This document shows positions 1-11,643 of a stretch of DNA of 64,000 nt, in pieces. Position 1 is the stretch's first letter. Every line of letters begins with the position of its first letter. The stretch is from Dryas octopetala. Lineage: Eukaryota > Streptophyta > Magnoliopsida > Rosales > Rosaceae. The notes beneath the pieces were generated by a model. That model had not been told where the DNA came from. It saw only the letters and a program-made list of their open reading frames with translations, and ran no database searches. Both the position numbers and the translations under genes were made by a program. The stretch is from assembly GCA_963921425.1 (NCBI GenBank), contig OY992833.1:17215738-17279737 (forward strand), read 5' to 3'.

Positions 1-618
1 TTTCTTAATTTTATTTGTCTAAGAGGAATGTTAAGGGATTATATTTTTCAACTATATTATATTATAGTTGATGTACAATTAATAGCTAATCATAATAATT
101 GATATTACGAATACACATTATCTATCACTAAATTATGTAGTTAGTAAATGATGCGGTGAAAAAAGTATGGTTGGCCTTTAGCATTTGTACTCTCTATGTC
201 TATTGTTTATGATAAGAAATTGGAACCTACCAGTGCCATTTGAACCCAATTAACCCAAGTGTTACTTGATATTTTACATCAAACCCCACCTTAGCTATTT
301 AAACAGTTGAGAAATTCACTTCAATCACTATCACATACACCAATAAAGTCCAATAATGCTCTTTATAGTTTTTTCCTCTTAATTCTAGATGACTCTTATC
401 TCTTTTAGACCATGCTAATCACATGTTGTAAATGTAACGTGTAATGGTGTGTGTCGCGCTATATGTGAGTCCCACATATATATATATATATATATATCGT
501 GAGAAAAATATCATATATGACCGACAGGGTCGGTCGTACAGTAACTTAAAAACCAAAAAACAAAACCCAAGATTGAAATAATTAAGAATAGTAAAAAGTA
601 AGGAAAGGTGTAAGTTAC
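1..618. other. Intron or flank at the left edge, beyond bHLH exon 4
   Basis: AT-rich sequence with no convincing coding exon. On the minus strand it follows a good splice donor at 618, so it is most simply the start of the last intron of the bHLH gene. A (TA)n run sits near 474-497. The expected final exon of the bHLH gene (about 35 residues in the Arabidopsis bHLH35 family) was not found here and probably lies outside the window. Confidence 0.5.
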
Positions 619-1861
619 CTCAACGAAGACTGTCTTTAAAACCCTCCCAGAGAAAGCAGTGATATTGGCTGTAATAATCTTGAGCTTCAAAGATTCAAAG
701 ACCTCACACAATTTCACCATTGTGTCAGTTCTTTTGCTACATGTCAAGCTAACCACCAGTGTCTTCTCCCCCATGTACGTAACCCTAAGCTGTAAAGTGC
801 AACACCAGGCCCATTCATTATTTAATGATTGCCCACAATGAGAAATATTCTATTGCTACCCGTATTATCTTGTCGGACTATAAGGACAACCATACATCTA
901 AATTAACGGTTGTAATTTTACAGGCTAACAATATAATATAATATAATGTTATATGATTTAATTGTGATTTAGTAGAGATTGAGTGAGTGAGTGACTTACT
1001 TCAAGGACTTCAATGGTGGAAGTTCTTGACCCTCCAGAATCATAGAGCTGCTCAGTCTTCTTCTTCTTTGATCTCAACAAGACAGGTAGCTCCTGTTCAA
1101 AATCACAACCCACAATATTGTTTTTCTTGGATTTGCCAGATTCCAGCTCCATTATCTCTGTTTGAATTCTTCTTTCTTGCTCATGGAGATCTTGGATGTA
1201 GCCAATGGCGTCCTTGATTATAGAAGCTTTATCCATCTGTCCCCAACCCCAACAAATCAAATAAAATTAAAAGAAAAATATAAATCAAAATCAAAATGAA
1301 ACCCCAAATGAATCATGACAAACACTTTTTTCTTCAAAAATAATAAAACAAAGGGTCACATTCATATTATAATGGGCACAAATTAAATGCCACTAACTGC
1401 TACTTTGTTGCTATATAACAAAATGAAAGCAAGCAAGCAATAATGAATTATGATGAATATTATTGTATGGTTAATTTAATTAATTAATGAATTAATTACC
1501 TTGCTAATTTTGGGGACCACTGCTCTAAGAGCAAAGAGCCTTTCATTGAGCTTCTTCCTCCTATTCCTCTCGGACACAATGTTTTTCGAGGCCATCGATG
1601 ACGCGGCTCCGTCCGGGGAGCTCGAATCATAGTACCCGGAAAACGCCTCATCCAGTCCCCAGCTGCCGCCACACAAAAAAAAAAAATTGTATGTCAAGAA
1701 ATTAGATTGGAGCTCGAAAAATGGAAATTAGAAATTAATTAATTAATTCTTTTAATTAGAGTGTGGGTCTTTCATAATTAGTAGTACCTGTCAAGCTCTT
1801 CGGTTTGGAGGAACATATTGGTTTCCCAGTAATGCTTGTACTCATCACCAATGTTGTCCAT
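619..1861 (-). CDS. BHLH35: bHLH35-like transcription factor (partial: exons 1-4)
   Basis: Nuclear basic helix-loop-helix transcription factor that binds E-box DNA as a dimer. Exons on the minus strand: 1861-1788, 1662-1500, 1236-1000 and 789-619, all with GT-AG borders; together 215 codons in one open frame. Start ATG at 1861 gives [15 protein letters not shown]. Residues about 49-98 are the bHLH domain: the basic part includes [13 protein letters not shown] (Glu56 and Arg59/60 contact E-box DNA in this family), and the second helix starts [14 protein letters not shown] at the exon 3 border. A linker follows. An ACT-like domain begins about residue 165 ([20 protein letters not shown]). Domain order and intron phases match Arabidopsis bHLH35 from memory. 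The last exon is missing from the window. A (GA)26 tract lies just upstream of the ATG, in the likely 5' leader. bHLH27 is the nearest alternative name. Confidence 0.85.
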
Positions 1862-1869
1862 GGTGGTTG

Positions 1870-1872
<3 letters not shown>

Positions 1873-1924
<52 letters not shown>
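1873..1924. repeat. (AG)26 microsatellite in the bHLH 5' leader
   Basis: Uninterrupted AG dinucleotide run of 52 bases starting 11 bases upstream of the bHLH35-like start codon. Read on the gene's strand it is a CT tract, common in plant 5' leaders, and a likely polymorphic marker. Confidence 0.95.
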
Positions 1925-1925
<1 letters not shown>

Positions 1926-4900
1926 CTTGCAGGTTTTATGAGATGCTGTTCAATTTTTTGTTGGGGGTTGGGAGCTAGTGAGTGAGTTTTGGGGGGTTTT
2001 TATAGGTGGGGGATTGACGCACGTGAGAAGAGAGGGAGGACGCTTTGTTTAATTGCTGCTGCTTCCTGGAAACTGGAAAGATCTGAGCCGTTGGATGATT
2101 GACTGAACGAGAGATGTGGTCTACAATGCCGCGTAATGATGCACCAACGGGCTGAGACGACTGATGACCCAAAGGAAAATGATGTACTAAAGGACTGTGC
2201 TACCTTCACTTTCTGTACCCGACGCGTGTTGTGCATTCTCCTAATAATTGGGTGTGTCCAAATTTGTGTTCTTTGGGTTTGGGCAGACTCTCTCTCTCTC
2301 TTTCTCACACACACCAAAAAAAAAAAAAAAAACAAAGAAAGTCTTTTGAAATTTGGAGAGAGACTTACATGTCTCCGGGATATCAGCTGTGGTATCTCTC
2401 TCTCTCTTCTCCTTTTTCTTTCTTTCTTTCCATATTATAAGGGCAGACAAATTATTCTCTAAAATTTGTGTGGGTTTCTAACCCAGTTTATTGAGTTACA
2501 ATTATATTTTGAATTTAAATACAAATCAATCTAATTTGATTCAAACTTAAATTCGAGATTGTTGGATTCGACCTTATAACATATAAAGTTGGGTTTGGAT
2601 TAGAGTTTTTGAGTACTCCAAAAATATCGTAGATCTTTTGATGAGATACTTAATTATGTACAACATAAGTTCCTCCTTGTTGTCTCAAGGACGACATGCT
2701 ATCATAATCTTCCAATAGCGTATGGTGATGAGTATAATGAATCTGATTAGTTACGATGATGAAAATTATAAGGGTTACAATTCTGTAATTTCATCATGAC
2801 TCGTGATACACTATATGGTTTTAATTAATTTTTGTCATTTACTATTGAGTCATAAACAACGTATAATGAGCTAGAGTACGTGATTGAGTTGTGTAAGAGA
2901 AGCGGAACAATTTGAGCCCAAGGTCAATAAAAGCGCGCATTAACTTGCTTGAAAGATTAGGACTTAGTAAAGGAAGAAAAAACAAAATGTAAGACTCAAC
3001 TAGAGAAGAGGAACTTGCTTATAATGAAGTATGGTACTAATAAGGAAAGAATTGATATGATGGCTTTGTGGAAAAGAATTTACCATGATTCATATGAACA
3101 CGACCCACCGCCCTTGTTTGGTCAAAGCAATAGAAGTTAATTCAGCGATGATGTGTTGAGTGTTGAGAGGGAAGACATATGTACTAGTGACAGGAATTTA
3201 GCTTTTATACATCTAATTGAAATGGGAATCTCATGTAAGCTAGGCTTAGTCATAAGTCAATATCGTTGCCAAAAACTATAATCAATAGTCCAAAACGTAC
3301 ATCTAGAAATTTATGTAGACAACAGAACAACATTATTCATATTATTGACTAATTAATGTGAAACCATCTTGATTTCAAATGTCCACACTTTCTAATGGAA
3401 TGGAGGACACATCCCCAACTATAAAATAATTAGAGCATTAAGTCTAAACATATTTGATAATGGCTGGAGAGACCCAAATGATGTGATATAGCACTATCAA
3501 CATGCTCCTTTACATGTGACATGATTAAAAAAAATAGACAATGCATGGATGACAAGGGAGCACATGTCGTCGGTCATTAGGCCTGACGTGTGTTGCCCGC
3601 TCTAACTATGTATAAATTGGACCATCAAATTCAAAACTAATTGAAAATTGATGGAGAAGACTAACAACTTTTATAAATTGTAACATAAGACTCAACTTCT
3701 TTGAATTTGGGACATTAATTTCAACACGCCCCTTCACATGTAATATCATTTAAGTCAAACATGCAAACAACTTTGAATGACATGGGAGCATATGTAGCGT
3801 ATGATCTAACATGTGGATAAAAACTGAAATTTTTTAATGTATTAAATATGTTTTTAAAGAACTGAATTAAAACATAAGAAACTGATAAACTCGTCTAAAA
3901 TTAATTTTAATTTGTCCTAAATTGTAAATAAAACCAAACTACAGATATTTAATTGAAAAAATTAAGACTATATAGACCCTAAGTGAAAAACACCCGATCT
4001 ATAAGAACCACATTCGCCGTTTCCCCTAAAAATTAAAAAGTATTAAAGGACAAGTTCATTTTTACTCACTACAAAAAAAAAAGTGGGAATAAGCATTACC
4101 ACCATTAAAAATGAATCTATTAAAGGACCCTAAAGTGGTAAGGGTCTAAAATATTGTTTTTTCTTTTTCTCGTAATACATAAGCCTTGAAGGAATATGTG
4201 ACAAAGTTTTCAATTCCCCCGGAAAAGGGTGAAAAAGACAAAGGCACCCAAGGAATTATTAGGTCCCATAATCATTGATTGCACTTCCCTATTTTCTTTC
4301 TAGGTAACCATTCGTTACCCTCTTTCTGACGTCACTTTTTACCCTCTTTCTGACGTCATATCCACCTAAACAATTGATGATAGCCATGGTCCACGCATTA
4401 ACTGTCCAAAAGGACTATAACCAATTAACCATGCATTGATGCTCTTAGGTGTAGAGGATTGCTTCTCTGCAAAGCGGCGCGACTTGGGGTCATTCAATTG
4501 AGATTTGGCACATGAGTGCCACGCGGAATTGCTCTCTGACCTTGTGACTTGACTCGCAACAATAATTTTTGGTAGAAAAGATATTTGGTCAAAATATGTT
4601 TCTGATCCTTCTTGTTTGGATCAAATTCTATTAAAATTTATATAGTTTAATTGTGTTGATTTTATCCCTATATTCTTGTAATGGTTACAATTTATGATTT
4701 TTTTTTAATTTAATCGATGAAGATGCCATATCAATTTAGGTTCAAAAGTTGGTCAATATCATTGGTAGAAGATAGAATTATAGAAACATATATTATGATA
4801 TCTACATCAAATGGTTTGTAAGCCAGAAAAAATTATGTTCCTTGGTATGACACAAGACTTAGGGAACTTAATATACTCAATGTGGCAAAACGATTATGTA

Positions 4901-7900
4901 TACATTACTATTTATTCGCTACGTAGATTATATCATGTTTGATGAAATATTATTTTATCCATCTCAAATTCAATAGGTAAAATTACAATTCTATAAAAAC
5001 ACATTTGTATTATCATTTTGCTATCTTCTTGAGTGACTGAATAACGTAAAAAATTAACTTGCTTATTTTCTCCAAGATTAAGGCTTTTTTTTTTTTTTTT
5101 TTCTCAACCATTCCAACACATGCTTCTTCTCTCAATCCTTCCAACGCCTACTAAATATTCTTCTCTCAATTATTTTGTTTTCTCTTTCATTACGTAGGTA
5201 ATTAGAAGATTTAAGAAAAAAGATTATATCTTCTTGGAGATTCCCATTTTTTTTTCTCTGTTCTGCTAATTCTCCAAGAAGGAAAGGTATTAGGCATATG
5301 TGGGGTTAATTATTTTAATGAATAATGAAAGTTGTTTATACAAAAAAAAAAAAACAGAAAGAATAAAGTTAGATAGCTAGCATACGAAAATGGACTCAAG
5401 TGTCCCATGCTATGGCTAATTGTTTTGGACTACACTCTTTGTCCAACAATTTCCCAGCAAAGAGAAAAAGCGGCTGAGCTAGGAAGGTTGCCATGTCTTG
5501 TGAAAACCCTGCAAGGCCATTTAATTTTCTTTGTTCATATAGATAGTCAAGGCAAGTGTTTCAATTAAAGCATGATAACATTCTAGACATCAACAACACA
5601 TATCACAATAATATGAACAATGCGCGCATGCAGCACACAGAAACGCGAAGCTGAAAAGAAAAAAGCCTGAACGACACAAGCAAATGCGCCAAAACAGATC
5701 AAGCAAAAGTCGTCTCAGGTATTGGTTGTTGTGGTCCTCTTTCTGGTAGATTACAAGAAATTTACAATGACTAATGACTAGTCTTTCCACTACAAAATAG
5801 ATAGTACTATAAACCAAAATCATATTGGGTACGACGTTCTAGCTTTTGAGTTTTTAGTGTTTCAAATTTTCAGTGCCTTGTCCTATTGAGCACTCCATTA
5901 ATTATTTGGACATGAAGTCAGCTTTGTGTTTTAAAGGATCAAATTGGGTTCTCATTGTAACAACCCTCCTTCCTTCTCTCCTTATCCTTTTGTTAATTTG
6001 TAACAACCCTCTTCCTGTCTTCTTGTTGTACTATTTTTTCATTATTATTTTAAGGAAAAAGAAAAACCTTTCTTGCTTTTCAAGCTTTCGGCCGGGTGCA
6101 TTTGGATTGAATGATTTAGATCGAAGAAAATATAAGCATGGGTTTGACATAAGATCGACTAGATAAGTTACAAGAAACTATCAAAGCACTAGATATATAG
6201 TGTATTTGAAATAAGTGGATACAATATATTTGAAATGTCTATATATAATGAATTAATTATTTGATATCAAAGTGTTTTCTTCTCATGCAAATCTAAATAT
6301 TTATGTATTGTAATACTCCAATAAAGTAAGTAATTAACTATATAAAATTAATTAAATCAATCCCTAAATTTGAAAGTACTCTCCTCCAAATAAATTCTTA
6401 TTGTACCAACTAACTTATAGTCTAATGACTTTTCTTTCCATAATATTGGTTCTAAGTTCAATTCCTCTCTCTCCTAAGATAAAAAATAAATCCGGCCATT
6501 TGTTTATACATAGTTATGTTTGATCCTAATATATAGATGCGTTTTAGGATGAGTTAATTTGTTTTATTAGTCCTCATTGAATCAAGTGGGTGGCTTATAA
6601 TAATATGCGTATTAGTACTGGGAACTTGATAATATATGATATCTCAATAGCCTCAATTGAGTGGGGTGAGAACTTACATTACTATATTAACTTATTAATG
6701 TAAGTGATTATGGCTCTTAAAACCCAGACCACAGTTGAGCAATCTCTGCCTTAGATCTAGGCCGAAATCTCATATTTGATTCAATCTGTACTGTCGATTA
6801 CTTTTCGTGGGATCCACGCCTTTTCATATGGTAAAGTAAAACCTATTCACATTTTTTTTTTAGTCAATTTTGTTAACTTAAAAGACTTAATATAAAAGAT
6901 ACGTACCGTAACTCCGTAAGTGAGATACAACACAAATGTAACAAAAATATAAAATTAATAATTTATTGAAGTAAATTCACCTCTTAAATGACTCATGTTA
7001 TAAGTCCCTAGATGGGCCAGACTGATTTTTGGTTAGTAAGCCCATTCACATTTTTATTTTGGCTAGTAAAGATTCACATTTTTGTAAAAAAAGGAGATTG
7101 ATGCATAATATAATTAATTTTGGGAGTAAGTATGAATCACCTAAGCCACCATAATATTAATAGTGTTTTTTTGGCAAGTCTAGTTTAAGAGTTAAATATT
7201 TATTGTTTTTGGTGAGAATAAGACCAATTGACTTCACATTAATGTGATTCATTTAAACTAGTTAGACCCACTTGACGCACCACATGCCTGTCGATTTTGC
7301 ATGACGCCCTGCATTATATTTCATGAAGCTTGATACTACATATCTTCTGAGAATATTACCAATGGACTCTCCCACAGTTCCATTAACATGATTCATTTGA
7401 AAAGGAGGCCCACAGAAACAGAAGCCGTTTGCTCAATAGAAGGCCCAAGGCAATGCCTTGCTCGCATTGAGCTTGGGCCGGCCTTGTAAGTTCTATTGGA
7501 GCTCGTATTTTTCCAAAGTTGGAGCGCAATGATCACCTCACTAAATAAATTCATTAAGACTTTATGTGGAAAATCAAATAGTTCGTCACATATTAGTAAA
7601 TCAATCTTTATCAAGAATTAATTTCTTCTAATATCTTAGTTCTATGTAATTGTAAAATATTTTGTTGAAGCATTAATTTGTAGTTTTAATTAGATTATGG
7701 GTGTTCAAGAGTGGGTACTTAAGATACTTTACTCTTATTTTCATGTTAAAGATGTGATAATGATCACCTACTTGTTATCTATATATGGCTCTCCTATAAA
7801 TGTGACCATTATTGAGAGTAATGTGGAGCAATATACTACATTGAAAAATTAGAATTTAGCATATGTGCTTACAAGGTCTTGGGCCTCTCCACCCATAGTC

Positions 7901-8253
7901 AATTTGTTTTGGGTTAGATGCCTAAATTCTATCATGATATTAGAGCTTGGTTGTCTGCTTACATGTAAGGACCAACGACCACACGCACTCCCACGTCACC
8001 TAATAAAATTTGTTCACATGTTAGACACAAAATCAACATTACAAAATGTATATGGTATGGAAAAAGAAAAAAAATGATGTTTGCATGAGAAATTTTAATT
8101 TTAATTTAGATGATTGATGGATCACCTGCAAAAAAAAAAATAATAATAATAATAAATAACTGTTGAAACGATATAATTATAAAGATATCAAATTAGTTAA
8201 GTTAAGAAAAAATAGTTGGTACATTAAATATTTTCTTTTTTACAATTTCAGAA
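1925..8253. other. Intergenic, no gene recognised
   Basis: The first 600 bases are presumably bHLH promoter (poly-A and CT-rich tracts near 2290-2430). The rest is AT-rich with only short, low-complexity reading frames. Small items: a 19-base direct repeat ending in the palindrome TGACGTCA at about 4316-4334 and 4340-4358; a transposon-end-like CACTACAAAAAA at about 4067 with no partner end seen; a GC-richer patch at 7430-7500 that resembles one inside the phosphatase intron (about 12610-12670) and is probably a dispersed repeat. Confidence 0.5.
7855..8035 (+). mobile_element. TRIM-like LTR relic (fragment)
   Basis: Short fossil resembling the better preserved copies at about 38552-39112 and 61130-61432. 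It carries the shared 'gggcctctccac...caatttgttttgggtt' terminal-repeat tail, then a primer-binding-like site (atgatattagagc) and the CACG-rich core with 'ccacgtcacc'. Terminal-repeat retrotransposons in miniature have no coding capacity. Only one end and part of the core can be recognised. Confidence 0.4.
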
Positions 8254-8727
8254 GAGTGCTGCTATTTGCACACCCCTTATCACTTAATTAGTGATTTTAC
8301 AAATTTATCATATTGTGAAAAGACCTTAAAATCCTCCCCAACACACCCCATCTTCTCTTTTATCTCTTCATTCCATCCCATTTAATTAACTGTGCCTTGC
8401 CCAGCACATTAACAATTCCCATTTCAGTCTCTGTCTGCAACTACCCCAGCCCAGCCCAGCCCCGTCTCGTCGGAGACTACCCCCACCCTTTTTGGCTTTC
8501 TCTCATTCTCTATCTCTCTCTCTCTCCATTTCTCTCTGGCTTCTCTCCTCTTATGCTTGCAGCACCACCGCGCGCAGCAGTCAACACCTTCCTCCACAGT
8601 ACCTTCCAGCCACCGCACCTTCAAGCCATAGCACCGTCGAAGCCACTAGCGGGCAGCACCGTCGAAGCCATCTGCGCTCCCTTCTGTTCACACCAACTCA
8701 GCCACACCACACCACACCACCCCGCCC

Positions 8728-8810
<83 letters not shown>

Positions 8811-9382
8811 TCATTTTCTCCTCTCGCCCAAGCAAACAGCCAAAAACAAAAAAAAATATATTTGTAACTGGTTTGGAAGTACAGTGTTGAACATCAAGAA
8901 AACCATTCGGAAATACAATGACAAACACTTTCATTCAGTCATGTTCGGCTGGTGACTGCCGAATGAAAAGAAAAATTTCGGAAGTGCAGTGCCAAACGAC
9001 CTGCGACGTTAACAATCCCCCACTCGAAAATTAAATCTTAAACTCTAAAAAACCCACACTCCAAATCGTCTAAAACATACAAAAAATGTGTTAGGATGGA
9101 TGTTGGGGGTGAACCAAAGGACTCTTAATTTTTGGTGCTGCGGGGAGAGAGGAGAGAGAGAGAGAGGAAAAGAAAGAGAGAAAGAGAGAGAAAGGGGTTG
9201 GGTGTGTGTGTGTGTCTTTTTTTTTTTTTTTAGTAGATGAGGTGTGTTGAGTAAATGTGGGTATTTGGGTAATTGGAGGGGTGTGTTAAAAGAGAAATTT
9301 TAAATTTTAAAAGAGAATAAAGGTGTATAGGAGAAAAATGTGTGCAAAAAGAAAAAAAAAAGGTGTGCAAATAGCAGCATTC
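8254..9382. mobile_element. hAT-like non-autonomous DNA transposon, 8-bp TSD
   Basis: The ends are inverted copies of GA(G/A)TGCTGCTATTTGCACACC, flanked by an exact 8-bp duplication TTTCAGAA (8246-8253 and 9383-9390). An 8-bp duplication is typical of the hAT superfamily. The interior (1129 bp in total) holds no transposase. It is dominated by CT/GA-rich low-complexity sequence, including (CT)n at about 8737-8808 and a GA-rich patch at 9145-9195; the long open frames there are artefacts of these repeats. Related copies lie at 23670-24217 and at the right edge from 63759. Confidence 0.75.
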
Positions 9383-9390
9383 TTTCAGAA

Positions 9391-11643
9391 ACATTATGCG
9401 CTTCATTACTTTGAAATTCGCATCCTTATGATTGTGTTTCATGTGCCCCTTTGCACTACAAACTCAAGAGTCATAATCAACCTTTTTATACATAGCTATT
9501 TCACTTTGTTTAGAAAGAAAAAAATAATAATGACATTTTTTTTAAAAAGTATATTTTCAGTTTAACTAATTTTGTAGGGATAGTGTGAAGACCCATATTT
9601 TTATTTTTATGTGATAGAAAATTTAAATTTTTGGTTAGTAATTTTATTTATATTGTTTTATTTAATCAAATTATGATTATTAAGTTTTGGGCTGAATGTA
9701 TATTAGAATCAACAGTTAATTATAAGTAGGTCCAGTTTTGGAAGGTCATTCAGACTAAAACCATATAAGAATTTAGATTTGTACTTAAATCCAATTTTTA
9801 AGGCTACGGTCCAAAAAATGGACTTTTTAAAATTTGTGACTCATATTATCTCTTAAAATTAAGATAATTAATATGAATTAATTTTAAAAATTATGGAAGA
9901 TAATATCTATTATGATATTTTACATTTTTACATTTTTAAATTAAAACATGAGATAATTAGACTTGAGTCTTTTAGAAAAATAATTTTTAAATAGAGACCG
10001 GGAGTCTTTTAAAATTTACAAGAAAATCATTTTAATTCATAATAAAGTCCTTTAACTTATAAGAAATTTTTTTAATTCATAATAAAGTTATTTTAATTTA
10101 TAAGAAAATATTTTTAATTTATAATAAAATCTTTTCCCGATTTGAAGGGTATTTTCCCTTCTAGGGTGTAGAGTGGGTTTTGTAGAAGTTGCATGTTAAG
10201 TTTTAACTCCGGGATTTTGGGCGAAAAATAAAAGGACTTAATTAAAAACCTTAAATCACTACCGGTCTTAGTCTAAAAAATACTTATAAAATGAATTGAA
10301 CTTTAAGTCTCTCTTAAAACATTCAAGATTATCTAATTTTTATGTTTTATAATTTAAAATAATAAAATATAATATTTGTTTAAATTATACAAATAAAAAA
10401 AAATGCATTAACCCACAAAATCGAAAATAGTCAAATAAGTAAGAAAAAAAAAATATAGATATATTTCAATTGTACCAATACCTAGGTTTATATATATAGG
10501 TACATTTCAATTGTACTAATACTTGAGTTGGTATATGTATTCATATTTGATTAAGTGCGCACATGATCCGAACGCTCGGTTTCCTCCGCCGAACGCTCGA
10601 CCAAGTTGCTGTATTATATAAAGATGATATTTGTAAATTGTTTAATCTTTTTGAGTAAATGTGACATTTCTATTTTTTTCAATCAATTCTTTAATCATGA
10701 CTTATAGCTTCTCCCTATTTTAAGATTAATTAACTAGCAATGCATGTCTTATTCGAATTTTGCATTCTTATTAGCTTTTTTTTGGTGTAAATCTTGCATG
10801 TGGTCTCATTCCTTTTGTATTTTTCTTTTGATCTTAAGCCATATGAATGGATCAGAAGGAAGATGATGTGGCCGAGCCAGCCAGCCGATGGTGCTATTGG
10901 TGGTGAGAGCGGTCGGCCGGTGGAGTGGAGAGAGTGGGGGTGAGTGGTTGGGTGGGAGGGGGAGGAGTTTTATTTTGTATTTTATTTTCCTCAAGTTGGG
11001 AATTTATGCTTATTTTTAAGTGGTTAAAATTTAAAATTATAATGACATTTTATGACAATCTTATTAAAGTGAAATAAAATCCACGAAATAATTTGATCTA
11101 TGAACAACATCGTTGTGATAAAAGTTGTAATGCTAGGGGAATCATTACCACAGAGCATAGAGGGAGATGTCATAAGCATCTATATCATAAAATCGATTTT
11201 CCTAATAGAAATGCATACATTTGTCTCATATAACACTACGGGATGGTGAGCCCTATTCTTGTAACTTCTTTTTCTTCATCTGATAAGTGATAACTGCTAA
11301 GTGCTAACTGCATTTAGTGGAGAATAAAAGACATCTTTTTCTAGTTTTTAACTAATTATTTTATTTTACAAGTTTACCCGTATTTTGCGTTAACAATTTT
11401 TTTTGTTGTTGTTAGAACGGTTAACTTATTAATATTATAACAAGTTTTTGTTAGAAAGAGGAGGTTATTTTAGTTAATTAACATCAGGATGACCCTCGCT
11501 TTTATAACCAGCAGACAAAACACAACGCAAATGACTCGAATCCCTTTCGAAAATTTTATCCGCTGCGTCACGCGGTCCGGTCCGCCAAAACCGGAACGCA
11601 ACCCTCTCCGCCTCTCTGATTCTCAAAAGCTGAAGCAGCTTCA
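9391..11643. other. Intergenic, no gene recognised; phosphatase promoter at right
   Basis: AT-rich, with many simple-sequence stretches. A segment around 10140-10230 (gggtgtagagtgggttttgtagaagttgcatgttaag) resembles one at about 51600-51660, so both are probably remnants of one unidentified dispersed repeat. The last 150 bases before 11644 are less AT-rich and form the likely promoter and 5' leader of the phosphatase gene. Confidence 0.45.

Noticed and set aside
5590-6166. Frames of 77 and 97 codons in the intergenic region
   Set aside because: Hydrophobic, Phe/Leu/Cys-rich frames with no motif, in AT-rich DNA and with no plausible splice context.
8397-8890. Open frames of 132-156 codons on the plus strand
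   Set aside because: They run through CT-rich low-complexity sequence inside a MITE (Leu/Ser and Ser/Leu runs). Several frames are open for the same reason and no domain is visible.
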